Assembly: GCA_001247695.2 (NCBI GenBank)
Contig: LGRX02035016.1
Coordinates: forward strand, 1-11,532
DNA from: Cymbomonas tetramitiformis
Lineage: Eukaryota; Chlorophyta; Pyramimonadophyceae; Pyramimonadales; Pyramimonadaceae
DNA: 11,532 nt
Reading direction: 5' to 3'
Shown piece after piece: positions 1-7,098 of the stretch. Numbering within the stretch: position 1 is the stretch's first letter; each line of letters begins with the position of its first letter. Under the pieces are notes generated by a model. That model was not told the origin of the DNA. It did no database searches and saw nothing but the letters and a program-made list of their open reading frames with translations. Made by a program: the position numbers and the translations under genes.

Positions 1-43
1 GTGCTCAGCGCTTGTCCCTATGTTATGACGCCGTGCTCAGCGC
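1..43. repeat. 11-bp direct repeat at window edge
   Basis: The 11-mer GTGCTCAGCGC occurs at 1-11 and again at 33-43, a spacing of 32 bp. This could be the end of a tandem array that begins outside the window, or chance. Two short copies are too few to decide. Confidence 0.3.
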
Positions 44-302
44 GGCCCATTTACATGCAGGTCGGCAACGCGCTTCCGGCCTACAAACGGCGATTTTCCT
101 GGTTGCCGAAGACCGCAGCCGTCGATCATTCTGTGTGAGCATAAGAGACCTTTCCGGTGAGCCCGCCGCTCTCTCTCTCCTCAGTTGTGCTGTTTTTTTT
201 CCCTTTCGCTCTTCTTCTTGAGAGCGCTGTTGTAAATATTTGCCCGTGTGATTCCAGTTATGTCGGTGTCTGTTTTGGAGAGTCCGGCTCCTGGGGCGCA
301 TC

Positions 303-443
303 ATGGGGGGCGTGAGGTCTGCAGGCAAATCGCGACGGTTATTCTATTGGATCAAAGAAGCGCGTATCGACGACGGGCTTGCTGAGCTGGATAAAATGAC
401 TGATGCACTGCACAATCTGCCCTCGACAGACCCAGGTGAGTGA
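303..443 (+). CDS. Possible exon of an unknown gene
   Basis: A 46-codon reading frame starts at ATG 303 and runs to TGA 441-443, but it contains a perfect 5' splice-site match (CAG|GTGAGT) at 433-441. If that donor is used, the exon ends at 435 after 133 nt, leaving phase 1. The frame is open upstream to 252, and a possible acceptor (ATTCCAG) ends at 257, so an internal exon 258-435 is an alternative. The peptide is charged, with no low-complexity sequence, and reads like ordinary protein (FYWIKEARIDDGLAELDKM around residues 14-32). I recognise no domain. Downstream lies a long repeat array with no open continuation, so the next exon would have to be beyond it or absent. This is inference from splice-site quality and peptide texture; it could be a chance frame. 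Confidence 0.3.
   Translation: MGGVRSAGKSRRLFYWIKEARIDDGLAELDKMTDALHNLPSTDPGE
433..441 (+). other. Consensus 5' splice donor
   Basis: CAG|GTGAGT matches the nine-base eukaryotic U2-type donor consensus at every position, with the cut after 435. It sits at the end of the open frame of 303-443. If functional, the following intron contains the 31-bp duplication and at least the start of the large minisatellite. No obvious partner acceptor was identified. Confidence 0.35.
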
Positions 444-459
444 ATGAGGCTTCAAGCAC

Positions 460-521
460 AGAGTCGGGTGAGGGGAGGCGCTTCATGCATAGAGTCGGGT
501 GAGGGGAGGCGCTTCATGCAT
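460..521. repeat. 31-bp perfect tandem duplication
   Basis: The 31-bp unit beginning AGAGTCGGGTGAGGGGAGGC occupies 460-490 and is repeated exactly at 491-521. A weakly related stretch (GAGGCTTCAAGCAC) precedes it at 446-459, suggesting an older partial third copy. The identity of the two copies implies recent duplication or homogenisation. Confidence 0.9.
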
Positions 522-631
522 AGGCTCCTTGATCTGCAGGCAGGTAGATGTGTCCGATCCACGGGAATTTACGGCTTTGAATATACTGCACCGCATTTGT
601 CAGCTGTTTCTTTGTCTCGACTAATGAATGT

Positions 632-1712
632 TGACTCTTACGGCGAGGGCGGCGTGTTTGGACTCTTACGGCGAGGGCGGCGTGTTTGGACTCTCACGGC
701 GAGGCTGGCGTGTTTGGACTCCTATGGTGAGGGCAGCGTTTTTTTTTGGACTCTTACGGCGAGGGCAGCGTTTTTGGACTCTTACGGCGGAGCGCACGGC
801 GTGTTTGGACTCTTTCGCTGAGGCTGGCGTGTTTGGACTCTTACTTTGAGGACAGCGTTTTGGACTCTTACGACGAGAGCAGCGTTTTGAACTCTTACAG
901 TGAGCGCGTGTTTGGACTCTCACGCGAGGCGGCGTGTTTGGACTCTTACGCGGGCGCGTGTTTGAGACTCTTTCGGTGAAGGCGGCGTGTTTGGACTCTC
1001 ACGGCGAGGCGCGTGTTTGGACTCTTACGGGCGGCGTGTTTGGACTCTTACGGTGAGGCGGCGTGTTTGGACTCTTACGGGGGAGGCGCGTGTGGCCTTG
1101 GACTCTTACGGCGAGGGCCTCTTTCGGTGAGGGCGCGTGTTTGGACTCTTACGGGCGGCATGTATGGACTCTTACGGCGAGGCGGCGTGTTTGGACTCTC
1201 ACGGCGGGCGGCGTGTATGGACTCTTACGAGGCGCGTGTTTGGACTCTTTCGGTGAGCGAGCGTGTTTGGACTCTTACGGCGGGCGCGTGTTTGAGACTC
1301 TTTTCGGTGAGGGCGTGTTTGGACTCTCACCGAGCGGGGCGCGTGTTTGAACTCTTACGCGAGCGCGCGTGTTTGAACTCTTTCGGTGAGGACGCGTATT
1401 TGAACTCTTACAGCGGTGGCGTGTTTGGACTCTTATGGCGAGCGCGTGTTTGAACTCTTTTAGCGGCAGCGTGTTGAACTCTTACGCGGGGCGCATGTTT
1501 GGACTCTTTCGGCGAGGCGCGTGTTTGGACTCTTTCGGTGAGCGGCATGTTTGAGACTCTTACAGCTGAGGCGCGCGTGTTGAGACTCTTACGGCGGGCA
1601 GCGTGTTTTGGACTCTTGCGGTGAGGGTGGCGTGTGTGGACTCTTACGGTGAGGGCGGCGTGTGGACTCTTTCGGCGAGGGTGGCGTGTTTGGACTCTTT
1701 CGGCGAGGAGTG
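632..1712. repeat. Large minisatellite, about 41 units of 22-28 bp
   Basis: The motif GACTCTTACGGCGAGG (variants GACTCTCACGG, GACTCTTTCGG, GAACTCTTACG, GAGACTCTT) followed by GCGGCGTGTTTG repeats about 41 times. Unit starts include 632, 661, 689, 717, 749, 777, 808 and continue to 1692, giving a mean period of about 26.5 bp. Units differ by small indels in the GGCGAGGGCGGC part, while the GTGTTTGGACTCTT core is conserved. Unit length is not a multiple of three and varies, so the open frames seen across it (peptides such as LDSYGEGGVFGLLRRG) change frame constantly and are not a credible protein. A short T run interrupts it at 740-747. It is a tandem minisatellite, not a CRISPR array: units are contiguous with no unique spacers. 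Confidence 0.95.
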
Positions 1713-1774
1713 AAATGCTGTCCTGGAAGAGGGCTGTGATGGAAGGGATACACAGTCGAGCCTCACAGAGGGAA

Positions 1775-2140
1775 AAGGATGAAGGCTCCCCTGGTACCCC
1801 CTTGCGGAGTGTAAGGATGAAGGCTCCCCTGGTACCCCCTTGCGGAGTGTAAGGATGAAGGCTCCCCTGGTACCCCCTTGCGGAGTGTAAGGATGAAGGC
1901 TCCCTGGTACCCCCTTGCGGTCTTAAGGATGAAGGCTCCCCTGGTACCCCCTTGCGGAGTGTGGGATGAAGGCTCCCCTGGTACCCCTTGCGGAGTGTGG
2001 GATGACCTAGCCAGTGTGCCCCTTGCTCAGTGTAAGGATGAAGGCTCCCCTGGTACCCCCTTGCGGAGTGTAAGGATGAAGGCTCCCCTTGTACCCCCTT
2101 GCGGAGTGTAAGGCTCAAGGCTCCCCTCTTCCTCATACCC
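1775..2140. repeat. 38-bp minisatellite, about ten units
   Basis: The unit AAGGATGAAGGCTCCCCTGG + TACCCCCTTGCGGAGTGT (38 bp, containing a GGTACC palindrome) starts at 1775, 1813, 1851, 1889, 1925, 1963, 1999, 2034, 2072 and 2110. Copies at 1775, 1813, 1851, 1925 and 2034 are identical. The 1889 and 1963 copies are 36 bp; 1999-2033 and the last unit are strongly degenerate. It has no sequence relation to the array ending at 1712. The 38-bp period shifts frame at each unit, so encoded peptides on either strand are repeat shadows. Confidence 0.95.
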
Positions 2141-2597
2141 TATGCATTCTAAGCTGCAAGAAGGACTCTGTGCGCTGTTCATACAACTCAAAGGCTGGGT
2201 CTACAGTAACAGGGTTGTGCGTCCGCAACCTCTGCATCGTCAGGCTTTACCACTCGAAGCCTGGGGGCTTGCCAAGGGACTTGTTTGGTATATGCTGATG
2301 CACTGTGGACCATTCCCTGAGGATCACTTGAGGCTGAGCTTAGGGGTATATGGGGCGGGGGGGTTAACAGCTCAAGCCAGTTGCGCTGCGCAGACGCCGG
2401 GAGTATACAGTAACCTCGCCATGTCCTTCTCAGGATATAGTTCCTGCTCGGCGGCGTACATGTACTTTCTCTCCTGGGTAATGGTGCGTCCATGCACCTT
2501 GATTAAATGGCCCCACCCGCCTTCCTCTCTTTATTTTGATGCTGTGTAATCTCTGGAGAGTCCGCCTCTCCTTCCCCTGTGCTGTCTGCCTTCACGA
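2141..2597. other. Non-repetitive stretch, no gene supported
   Basis: This holds overlapping short open frames on both strands (for example 2142-2549 plus, 2188-2493 minus) with no recognisable domain and no clear advantage of one over the other. A G-rich run lies near 2354-2363. It separates the 38-bp array from the open frame starting at 2598 and might include that gene's 5' region, but no promoter motif can be pointed to. Confidence 0.5.
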
Positions 2598-3281
2598 ATG
2601 TCGAGCTTTTACACGTACGTGGTGGTGGTTTCTAGGGAAAGTACCATTTCGCTGGACGGGCCGAGGACGATTGTGCTACCTGAGCTCCCCCTGGTGCAGC
2701 TTGCACATATTCTGCCGTCACAGCATGGCAGGCATCTTGCACCGAGAGACTGCACTATCCCCATCCCCAGCATCATGTGGCTTGGTGTTTGCCAACAGGC
2801 TGATGCCGGATTGGTCACCGAGAAAGTCGAGAAACATTCCCGAGATGGTGAAGCTAGCCTGGTTAGCTACATGTTTTGTGGGCTAAGGTGGCATCAAGAC
2901 CAGATCGAAGCAAAGAAGGAGGATGTCGAGCTGCTCCCATATGACGGGAGAAGCTCAAAGCAGCACTTCGCAGACTCTGAATCCAACCCCCCTATGACAT
3001 GCCGGCAGGTGTGTAGCTCAGCTGGAGGAAACGATTTTAGATACTCTGCCCACGGGACAAAAAGCACTTTTGAGAATTGCATCGATAGCAGCCACTCAGT
3101 TTTGATTAATCGGATGTCACAGATTACCTCGGCCTTGGTTTGCCTACTGAAAACAAATCGCTATTCTATCCCATTGGGAGTCATTTTGTGTCTGGGTGCC
3201 CAAATTAGTGACAATATCAAGGTTTCCTTGTGGCTTGCTAAGCGGATTGTGGGGGTATGCAGACTCTCAACAAAATCTTGA
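2598..3281 (+). CDS. Hypothetical protein, 227 aa, unrecognised
   Basis: This is the longest open frame outside repetitive DNA. The frame is open from 2550, and the first ATG, at 2598, gives 227 residues ending at 3281. The peptide has mixed composition with no low-complexity runs: a beta-like start (YVVVVSRESTISLDG, residues 6-20), a charged middle (EKVEKHSRDGEA and DQIEAKKEDVELL, about residues 74-114), and a moderately hydrophobic C-terminal part (about residues 163-218). No catalytic motif, signal peptide or clear membrane helix is visible, and I do not recognise a family. It lies between the 38-bp array and the AT-rich island and has no partner gene. It could be a single-exon gene, an exon, a decayed transposon protein or a chance frame. 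Confidence 0.3.
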   Translation: MSSFYTYVVVVSRESTISLDGPRTIVLPELPLVQLAHILPSQHGRHLAPRDCTIPIPSIMWLGVCQQADAGLVTEKVEKHSRDGEASLVSYMFCGLRWHQDQIEAKKEDVELLPYDGRSSKQHFADSESNPPMTCRQVCSSAGGNDFRYSAHGTKSTFENCIDSSHSVLINRMSQITSALVCLLKTNRYSIPLGVILCLGAQISDNIKVSLWLAKRIVGVCRLSTKS

Positions 3282-3521
3282 AGGTGCACATTCGCAGTAC
3301 GGCACGATGATATGGATTCCTCGTTTGCTCTTGAACAACATCCAAAAAAAAGCAGCTGGCAACTGACTAAATAAGCCGAGTTCCGTGGTTTCTTGGGAAC
3401 ATCTCTTTTGATTGTCCAACGATTGACTTTTTGCGTGGGCTGGGGCATAAGTGCCATTGATGATGTAGTTAGGCATCAACCCTGGTTTACCACAACGCAC
3501 GATAGTGCCACTCGCTTTAAT

Positions 3522-3577
3522 GTTTAGGAAGTTTTGGTGATTTACAAACGTTTAGAATGTTTCGGTGATTTACAAGC
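3522..3577. repeat. 28-bp imperfect tandem duplication
   Basis: Two adjacent 28-bp units (3522-3549 and 3550-3577) share GTTTAG, then GTGATTTACAA, with a few substitutions between. A related piece, TTTGGTGATTGGCAAAA, occurs at about 3893-3909 inside the nearby TIR element. The pair marks the start of the AT-rich island. Confidence 0.75.
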
Positions 3578-3827
3578 AAGTTTCTCGACAGTTTAGTCGT
3601 ATTATATATAGTTTATAATCCTATATTGACCATCTACTTTTTTTATTTTGTTATTGCTTGATGCTTAATGCTGGAATCAGAAGTTTGCATAATCTAAACT
3701 TGATTCTAAACGAATTTCTAAAATGATGTATGTAACGGTTAGAAAACTCTAGATCGAGTGTTTCTATGATCTTATATCCCGCCAACACGGGTTATCTATA
3801 TGAACTTTTAGACTAGACAATCTAGGC
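3578..3827. other. AT-rich spacer, nothing identified
   Basis: AT-rich DNA with no open frame of note. Immediately before the left terminal repeat is a small hairpin (CTAGA-CAA-TCTAG, 3813-3825). Confidence 0.5.
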
Positions 3828-3853
3828 AGTATACCGTGTCTTCTTTATTGATT
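3828..3853 (+). repeat. Left terminal inverted repeat
   Basis: 26 bp beginning AGTATACCGTGTCTTC. It pairs with 4723-4748 with two mismatches (positions 8 and 10). Confidence 0.75.
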
Positions 3854-4207
3854 TTTATTCCTAAACTCGGGTGCAATAAAACAGGGTCAAAAGTTTGGTG
3901 ATTGGCAAAAAATAATTAAATATTTAAAAGTTTTTTGTTCTTTTAGTGCGGAGCCTTGCCTACCAATTATCTAATTAATGAATGTTTTTATTTGAATGCT
4001 GAGCATTTTGTTGAAATATCTAATTATTTTCACTTATCATGCCGATGGGCTATTCCTTGGCAGAGGACACACATGAAATGATTTTGCCACCACTTGTATA
4101 AACAATACAATACTGCTTATATTCTGCTCACGTATGAGTTTAATTGCATTATCAGGATGGGGGCAGTACATAATTAAGACAGGCATCACGCGAAACTTAC
4201 ACTAAGT

Positions 4208-4435
4208 CTATGCCACTGCATTTGCAGTGCCAGAACCCCCTGCTACCTCCTCTGCTACCTGCGCACTTGCCGCAGGTGCCATAATACCTAACAGGCGGGA
4301 TACCACGTACTTAAACATTTCAGCAGGGATGTTTTTCACCTCACCATCCTGGCATATGTCACCCGGGGTCGTCTTCCCACATTTACAACTAACAGGGCTG
4401 CATTTACACAAGATACACACCGCCGAGTCCCCCAT
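4208..4435 (-). CDS. Small cysteine-rich ORF inside the TIR element
   Basis: ATG at 4435 (minus) gives a 75-residue protein ending in TAG at 4208-4210. The frame also extends upstream to an ATG at 4510 (100 residues), but the added N-terminal part is basic and less protein-like, so the internal ATG is preferred. Residues 7-19 hold a dense cysteine set (C7, C10, C12, C17, C19; CILCKCSPVSCKC), with another Cys at 28. This arrangement could bind zinc. The middle (EMFKYVVSRLLGIM, about residues 39-52) could form an amphipathic helix, and the tail is Ala/Gly-rich. I cannot name a family. Its location inside the TIRs suggests an element-encoded or captured small protein. It may be the last exon of something longer. 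Confidence 0.35.
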   Translation of the reverse strand: MGDSAVCILCKCSPVSCKCGKTTPGDICQDGEVKNIPAEMFKYVVSRLLGIMAPAASAQVAEEVAGGSGTANAVA

Positions 4436-4722
4436 TATGATATTGATACAGTCCCGAGTCCGCCGGCGTGTGGTGGTGTGCCGTGAGAGCAATTTTGACG
4501 GGTTGAGCATTATTTTGCAAGTTTGTCATTGTTGGTTGTTGTTGGCAGGATTCGGCGACATTAGAATTAATTACGGCCTTGTTGTTTGCTCTATTAGTGG
4601 CGGGGCTATCCACCAATTAATTAATTAATCGACATTTTTTTCACCACCGGGAATCGAGTAAACCAATTAATTGTTTGTTATTTTCTTACATAGGTCGTTT
4701 TGGGGCAAACTAATTATTTGAT

Positions 4723-4748
4723 AATCAATAAAGAAGACGCAGTATACT
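4723..4748 (-). repeat. Right terminal inverted repeat
   Basis: 26 bp which on the minus strand reads AGTATACTGCGTCTTC. It matches the left end at 24 of 26 positions. Confidence 0.75.
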
Positions 4749-4823
4749 TCGAGACTATCTTAATGTTTATACTGCGCGGAGCTGCCTATCTACTATACTC
4801 GTCTTAGAGCTCTAAGACTAGGC
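4739..4823. repeat. Cluster of palindromes next to the right TIR
   Basis: CGCAGTATA (4739-4747) can pair with TATACTGCG (4768-4776) across a 20-nt loop. Farther on, 4801-4818 is a perfect 18-bp palindrome (GTCTTAGAGCTCTAAGAC), flanked by the inverted pair GCCTA (4784-4788) and TAGGC (4819-4823). The first hairpin uses the terminal repeat sequence itself, so this may be a damaged or nested element end. Confidence 0.7.
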
Positions 4824-4843
4824 TATCTATATGTACATACACG

Positions 4844-4846
<3 letters not shown>

Positions 4847-4875
<29 letters not shown>
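4847..4875. repeat. (AC)n microsatellite
   Basis: An uninterrupted AC run of 29 nt, flanked on both sides by imperfect ATAC/ACATAC continuations. Ordinary dinucleotide microsatellite. Confidence 0.97.
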
Positions 4876-4880
<5 letters not shown>

Positions 4881-5601
4881 CTACTCTGCGATTAGCACGC
4901 AGGCATTCGAATCGAAAAGCCGTGGTTCATTTTTCATTTTCTTGTGCAGATCGATTCGCAGGCACTTAAAAAAATGAGCTTGTTTTGGTGCCAATCCTGC
5001 ACGAAAACACGTTTGCATGCATCAGTCAATGGGTAGTCCGCAAAACCAGTCTTGAGTCAGGCGACATTTACAATAAAATATCAGCAAAAAACTGATATAT
5101 GAAAGAATTCTCTCACCCGTCAACTGGGCTCGGACGGGAGGACATTTGTGCGCATTGGAGGCTTGTTTATGGTGGGGATATATATATATATATAATCATA
5201 GGGGCAAGGGACCGGGTTTTAGGTCGTTAAGGATGTACTCTTTCTGTTGCCCCCGTGACCTCCCGCTCTCGTGCTGTCTAAGTTTCCAGATCATTGACAT
5301 TAAGTGCATGATGTTGTCAAAGTCCAAGGCTTTGAAACAAACCTCCAAAATTATACACGCGACTTTCTGGTGTGAACATGCACGCGCTTGCGGCCTCTAG
5401 CCGGAGTGTGGTGCCCTCGCAAAAGCGGGATGCGAATTTCATTAGTTTGCTACGAAGTAAACAGGTGAATCCGCAATGAGCGCTTAATAGCAATGTGTTT
5501 GTGCGTGACTTCTCCGCAAGATCAAGCGTGTCAAGACAAGCGTTGCGAACCAGCTTCGAAGGACATGGTGGCACACCCTTCGAGGTTGAATAAGACGTTC
5601 T
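4876..5601. other. Gene-poor spacer with AT repeat and small hairpin
   Basis: No gene is supported. It contains a 7-bp hairpin (ATATCAG at 5078-5084, CTGATAT at 5092-5098) and a 17-nt alternating AT run at 5178-5194. Between about 5400 and 5600 both strands carry short protein-like open stretches (minus frame 5317-5574; a plus frame broken by stops), which might be decayed upstream sequence of the transposase-like ORF beginning at 5602, but no motif links them. Confidence 0.5.
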
Positions 5602-6084
5602 ATGTCTAAGAATAATGGCTGCGAATGCGCCACCTACTCTTCACCGACGTGCGAGTGGCTGCCACCAAATTTTGGTGTACACTGTCTCTGCGGCCACACT
5701 GCCCCTGCTGCCATGCCACCGCGGCTGCCACACCGCATCTGCAACTTCACCGCCACGAAATGCAGGCACGGTCGCATTACCAAAATACTGCGAGTGGAGA
5801 TTGCTGGAGAGTTGTACACCTTACTCAAGTGCGATTGGCTTGCAAAGCCGACCGAGAAACAGATCAAGGCCTACCGTCTACGAAACTCCATTCTCGGCCC
5901 GGATGATTTGACTAGGACGGTCTACACCTTCAACCCGCACGTTGACCCAGCAGCCTTTGAGCACAAGGAGCCATTCATATTACCCAATCGAGTAGAACAA
6001 CAAGTTGTTATTGTGCCACATCCGTGCATGGAGACCGCCGTTATTCTCGACCCAACGGCCGACTTCTTTGAGTTCATAGGATGA
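5602..6084 (+). CDS. Transposase C-terminal-like ORF (DUF4216-like)
   Basis: The 160-residue frame runs from ATG 5602 to a TGA stop at 6082-6084. Residues 56-137 resemble the DUF4216 domain found at the C-terminus of plant CACTA (En/Spm) transposases: a beta-rich start (HGRITKILRVEIAGE, 56-70), the Cys-Asp-Trp landmark (LLKCDW, 74-79), a TVYTFN strand (106-111), and the closing EPFILPNRVEQQVVI (123-137), which parallels the family's pFilA.Q..qVFYv end. Residues 1-55 are Cys/His/Pro-rich (C7, C9, C17, C28, C30) and share wording with the GC-rich repeats at 6786-7098, so they may be non-original or intronic. The usual DDE core is absent, so this is at best a terminal exon or a 5'-truncated remnant. 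The subterminal-like repeats downstream support a transposon origin. The assignment is from memory of family texture. Confidence 0.45.
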   Translation: MSKNNGCECATYSSPTCEWLPPNFGVHCLCGHTAPAAMPPRLPHRICNFTATKCRHGRITKILRVEIAGELYTLLKCDWLAKPTEKQIKAYRLRNSILGPDDLTRTVYTFNPHVDPAAFEHKEPFILPNRVEQQVVIVPHPCMETAVILDPTADFFEFIG

Positions 6085-6098
6085 CATTAGAATGTTAA

Positions 6099-6655
6099 AT
6101 GTGTGATAATGACATGCTAACACTGACGTGCTATCGGCGTCCTAAGAACATGCTAGCGACATACTAACGTCCCTACCTTTCCGAGGAATTCCGCTCGCTT
6201 ACCACCTGACCCGAATCGCATCATACTCCGTGGCATATCCTTCCCCTGCCCTTCTAATCACCATATAACATGTTCCTGGTGATCTACGCACCCCCACATG
6301 CCTCACCACTCACTACCCCTCAAGTTGGCGCGAACACATGCTTAAGGCGCAGTGGCGTTAGCATGCCTTTAGCGTGTCTGATGTGTGATAATGACATGCT
6401 AACACTGACGTGCTATCGGCGTCCTAAGAACATGCTAGCGACATACTAACGTCCCTACCTTTCCGAGGAATTCCGCTCGCTTACCACCTGACCCGAATCG
6501 CATCATACTCCGTGGCATATCCTTCCCCTGCCCTTCTAATCACCATATAACATGTTCCTGGTGATCTACGCACCCCCACATGCCTCACCACTCACTACCC
6601 CTCAAGTTGGCGCGAACACATGCTTAAGGCGCAGTGGCGTTAGCATGCCTTTAGC
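6099..6655. repeat. Perfect tandem duplication, period 282 bp
   Basis: The segment starting at 6099 (ATGTGTGATAATGACATGCT) recurs at 6381. By eye the two copies are identical over 275 bp (6099-6373 versus 6381-6655), after which they diverge (AGCGTG versus AGCATG). The duplicated unit begins and ends with TTAGCATG-type motifs, which could have promoted the duplication. Perfect identity implies a very recent event, or an assembly artefact. Confidence 0.95.
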
Positions 6656-6763
6656 ATGGACATGCTAACACACCTATGGGGCTTTAGCATGCCGTTAGCA
6701 CGCATGCTAACACCTATCTGGCGTTAGCATGTCATAGCATGTCCATGGCACGCGTTTAGCATG
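6113..6763. repeat. TTAGCATG / CATGCTAA motif cluster
   Basis: Exact TTAGCATG occurs at 6358, 6640, 6651, 6684, 6724 and 6756, and its complement CATGCTAA at 6113, 6395, 6661 and 6703: ten copies, with many near-matches (CATGCTAG at 6149, GTTAGCACG, CATACTAACG). The two orientations are interspersed, densest at 6640-6763. Mixed-orientation short repeats near an end are typical of CACTA-element subterminal regions, where they bind an element-encoded protein. That role is inferred here. Confidence 0.8.
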
Positions 6764-6785
6764 TCGTTAGCAGCATACTAACGTT

Positions 6786-7098
6786 TTCCAGGACCGTAGG
6801 GACGGCAACCTTTGCCCCTCTGGCAGCCACACCGCCGCCGCTGCCGCCTTGCCATCCGGCTGAGCTCCCCCAGAAACCTCCTTGTCGCTGCTGCCTCACC
6901 GCCACGGCAACTACCCTACCACAGCTTCTGCTCTGCTGATGTCTTTCCTCCGCTGCTGCGACACTGAAACGACTGCCACTCATCCCTGGCGGCCACACTC
7001 CCTTGGCATTCACCTTGACATGGCAACCTTGCCGCGCCACTTCTGCAGCTGCGCCCCCGCACTGCCTTGGCGGCCGCACTCCCATTCTGGCTGCCCTG
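6786..7098. repeat. GC-rich degenerate repeats
   Basis: A CCGCNGC-rich stretch with diverged internal duplications, e.g. CTGGCGGCCACACTCCC near 6985 and TTGGCGGCCGCACTCCC near 7066. Related wording (GCGGCCACACTGCCCC) occurs inside the ORF at about 5680-5700. No reading frame is convincing; long frames here on both strands reflect GC richness. Confidence 0.55.

Larger units (their letters stand above)
3828..4748. mobile_element. Candidate non-autonomous DNA transposon with 26-bp TIRs
   Basis: The sequences at 3828-3853 and 4723-4748 are inverted repeats matching at 24 of 26 positions. Read inward, both ends begin AGTATAC, differ at bases 8 and 10, and then share GTCTTCTTTATTGATT. They bound a 921-bp, AT-rich segment containing one short cysteine-rich ORF on the minus strand and no recognisable transposase, which fits a non-autonomous element. 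I find no convincing longer target-site duplication. A TA dinucleotide is present within GTATAC at both ends, which would be compatible with a Tc1/mariner-type TA duplication but is also trivially given by the palindrome. Superfamily is therefore unassigned. Confidence 0.6.
5602..6785 (+). mobile_element. Putative 3' portion of a CACTA-like transposon
   Basis: The transposase-C-terminal-like ORF is followed after a few bases by about 0.7 kb dense in a short motif in both orientations, the layout of the 3' subterminal region of En/Spm elements. No CACTA/TAGTG terminal sequence or target duplication was found, and no 5' half is visible, so the boundaries are those of the visible parts only. Confidence 0.3.

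Noticed and set aside
444..1453. Open frames of 73-146 codons across the first minisatellite, with LDSYGEG/FGLLRRG peptides
   Set aside because: Unit length varies and is mostly not a multiple of three, so all frames carry the same repeat-derived peptides in turn; no single frame is maintained.
1408..2136. 242-codon minus-strand frame across both minisatellites
   Set aside because: It is composed entirely of repeat translation and crosses two unrelated arrays.
632..2140. CRISPR-like array
   Set aside because: Units are contiguous, with no unique spacers of constant length, and the setting is eukaryotic.
2142..2549. 135-codon plus-strand frame
   Set aside because: No domain, and overlapping minus-strand frames are equally long; nothing favours it over chance.
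3267..3500. 77-codon minus-strand frame (peptide includes GKPGLMPNYIINGTYAPA)
   Set aside because: The peptide looks protein-like, but it starts at GTG, is short, overlaps the end of the 2598-3281 frame, and has no recognisable family. Worth a profile search, not an annotation.
3828..4748. piggyBac-type element based on the cysteine-rich protein and local TTAA sequences
   Set aside because: TTAA is common in AT-rich DNA and does not flank the terminal repeats, and the ends do not begin with the CCC-type termini of that superfamily.
5317..5574. 85-codon minus-strand frame upstream of the transposase-like ORF
   Set aside because: It starts at GTG, has no domain, and the plus strand has equally plausible broken coding; direction cannot be decided.
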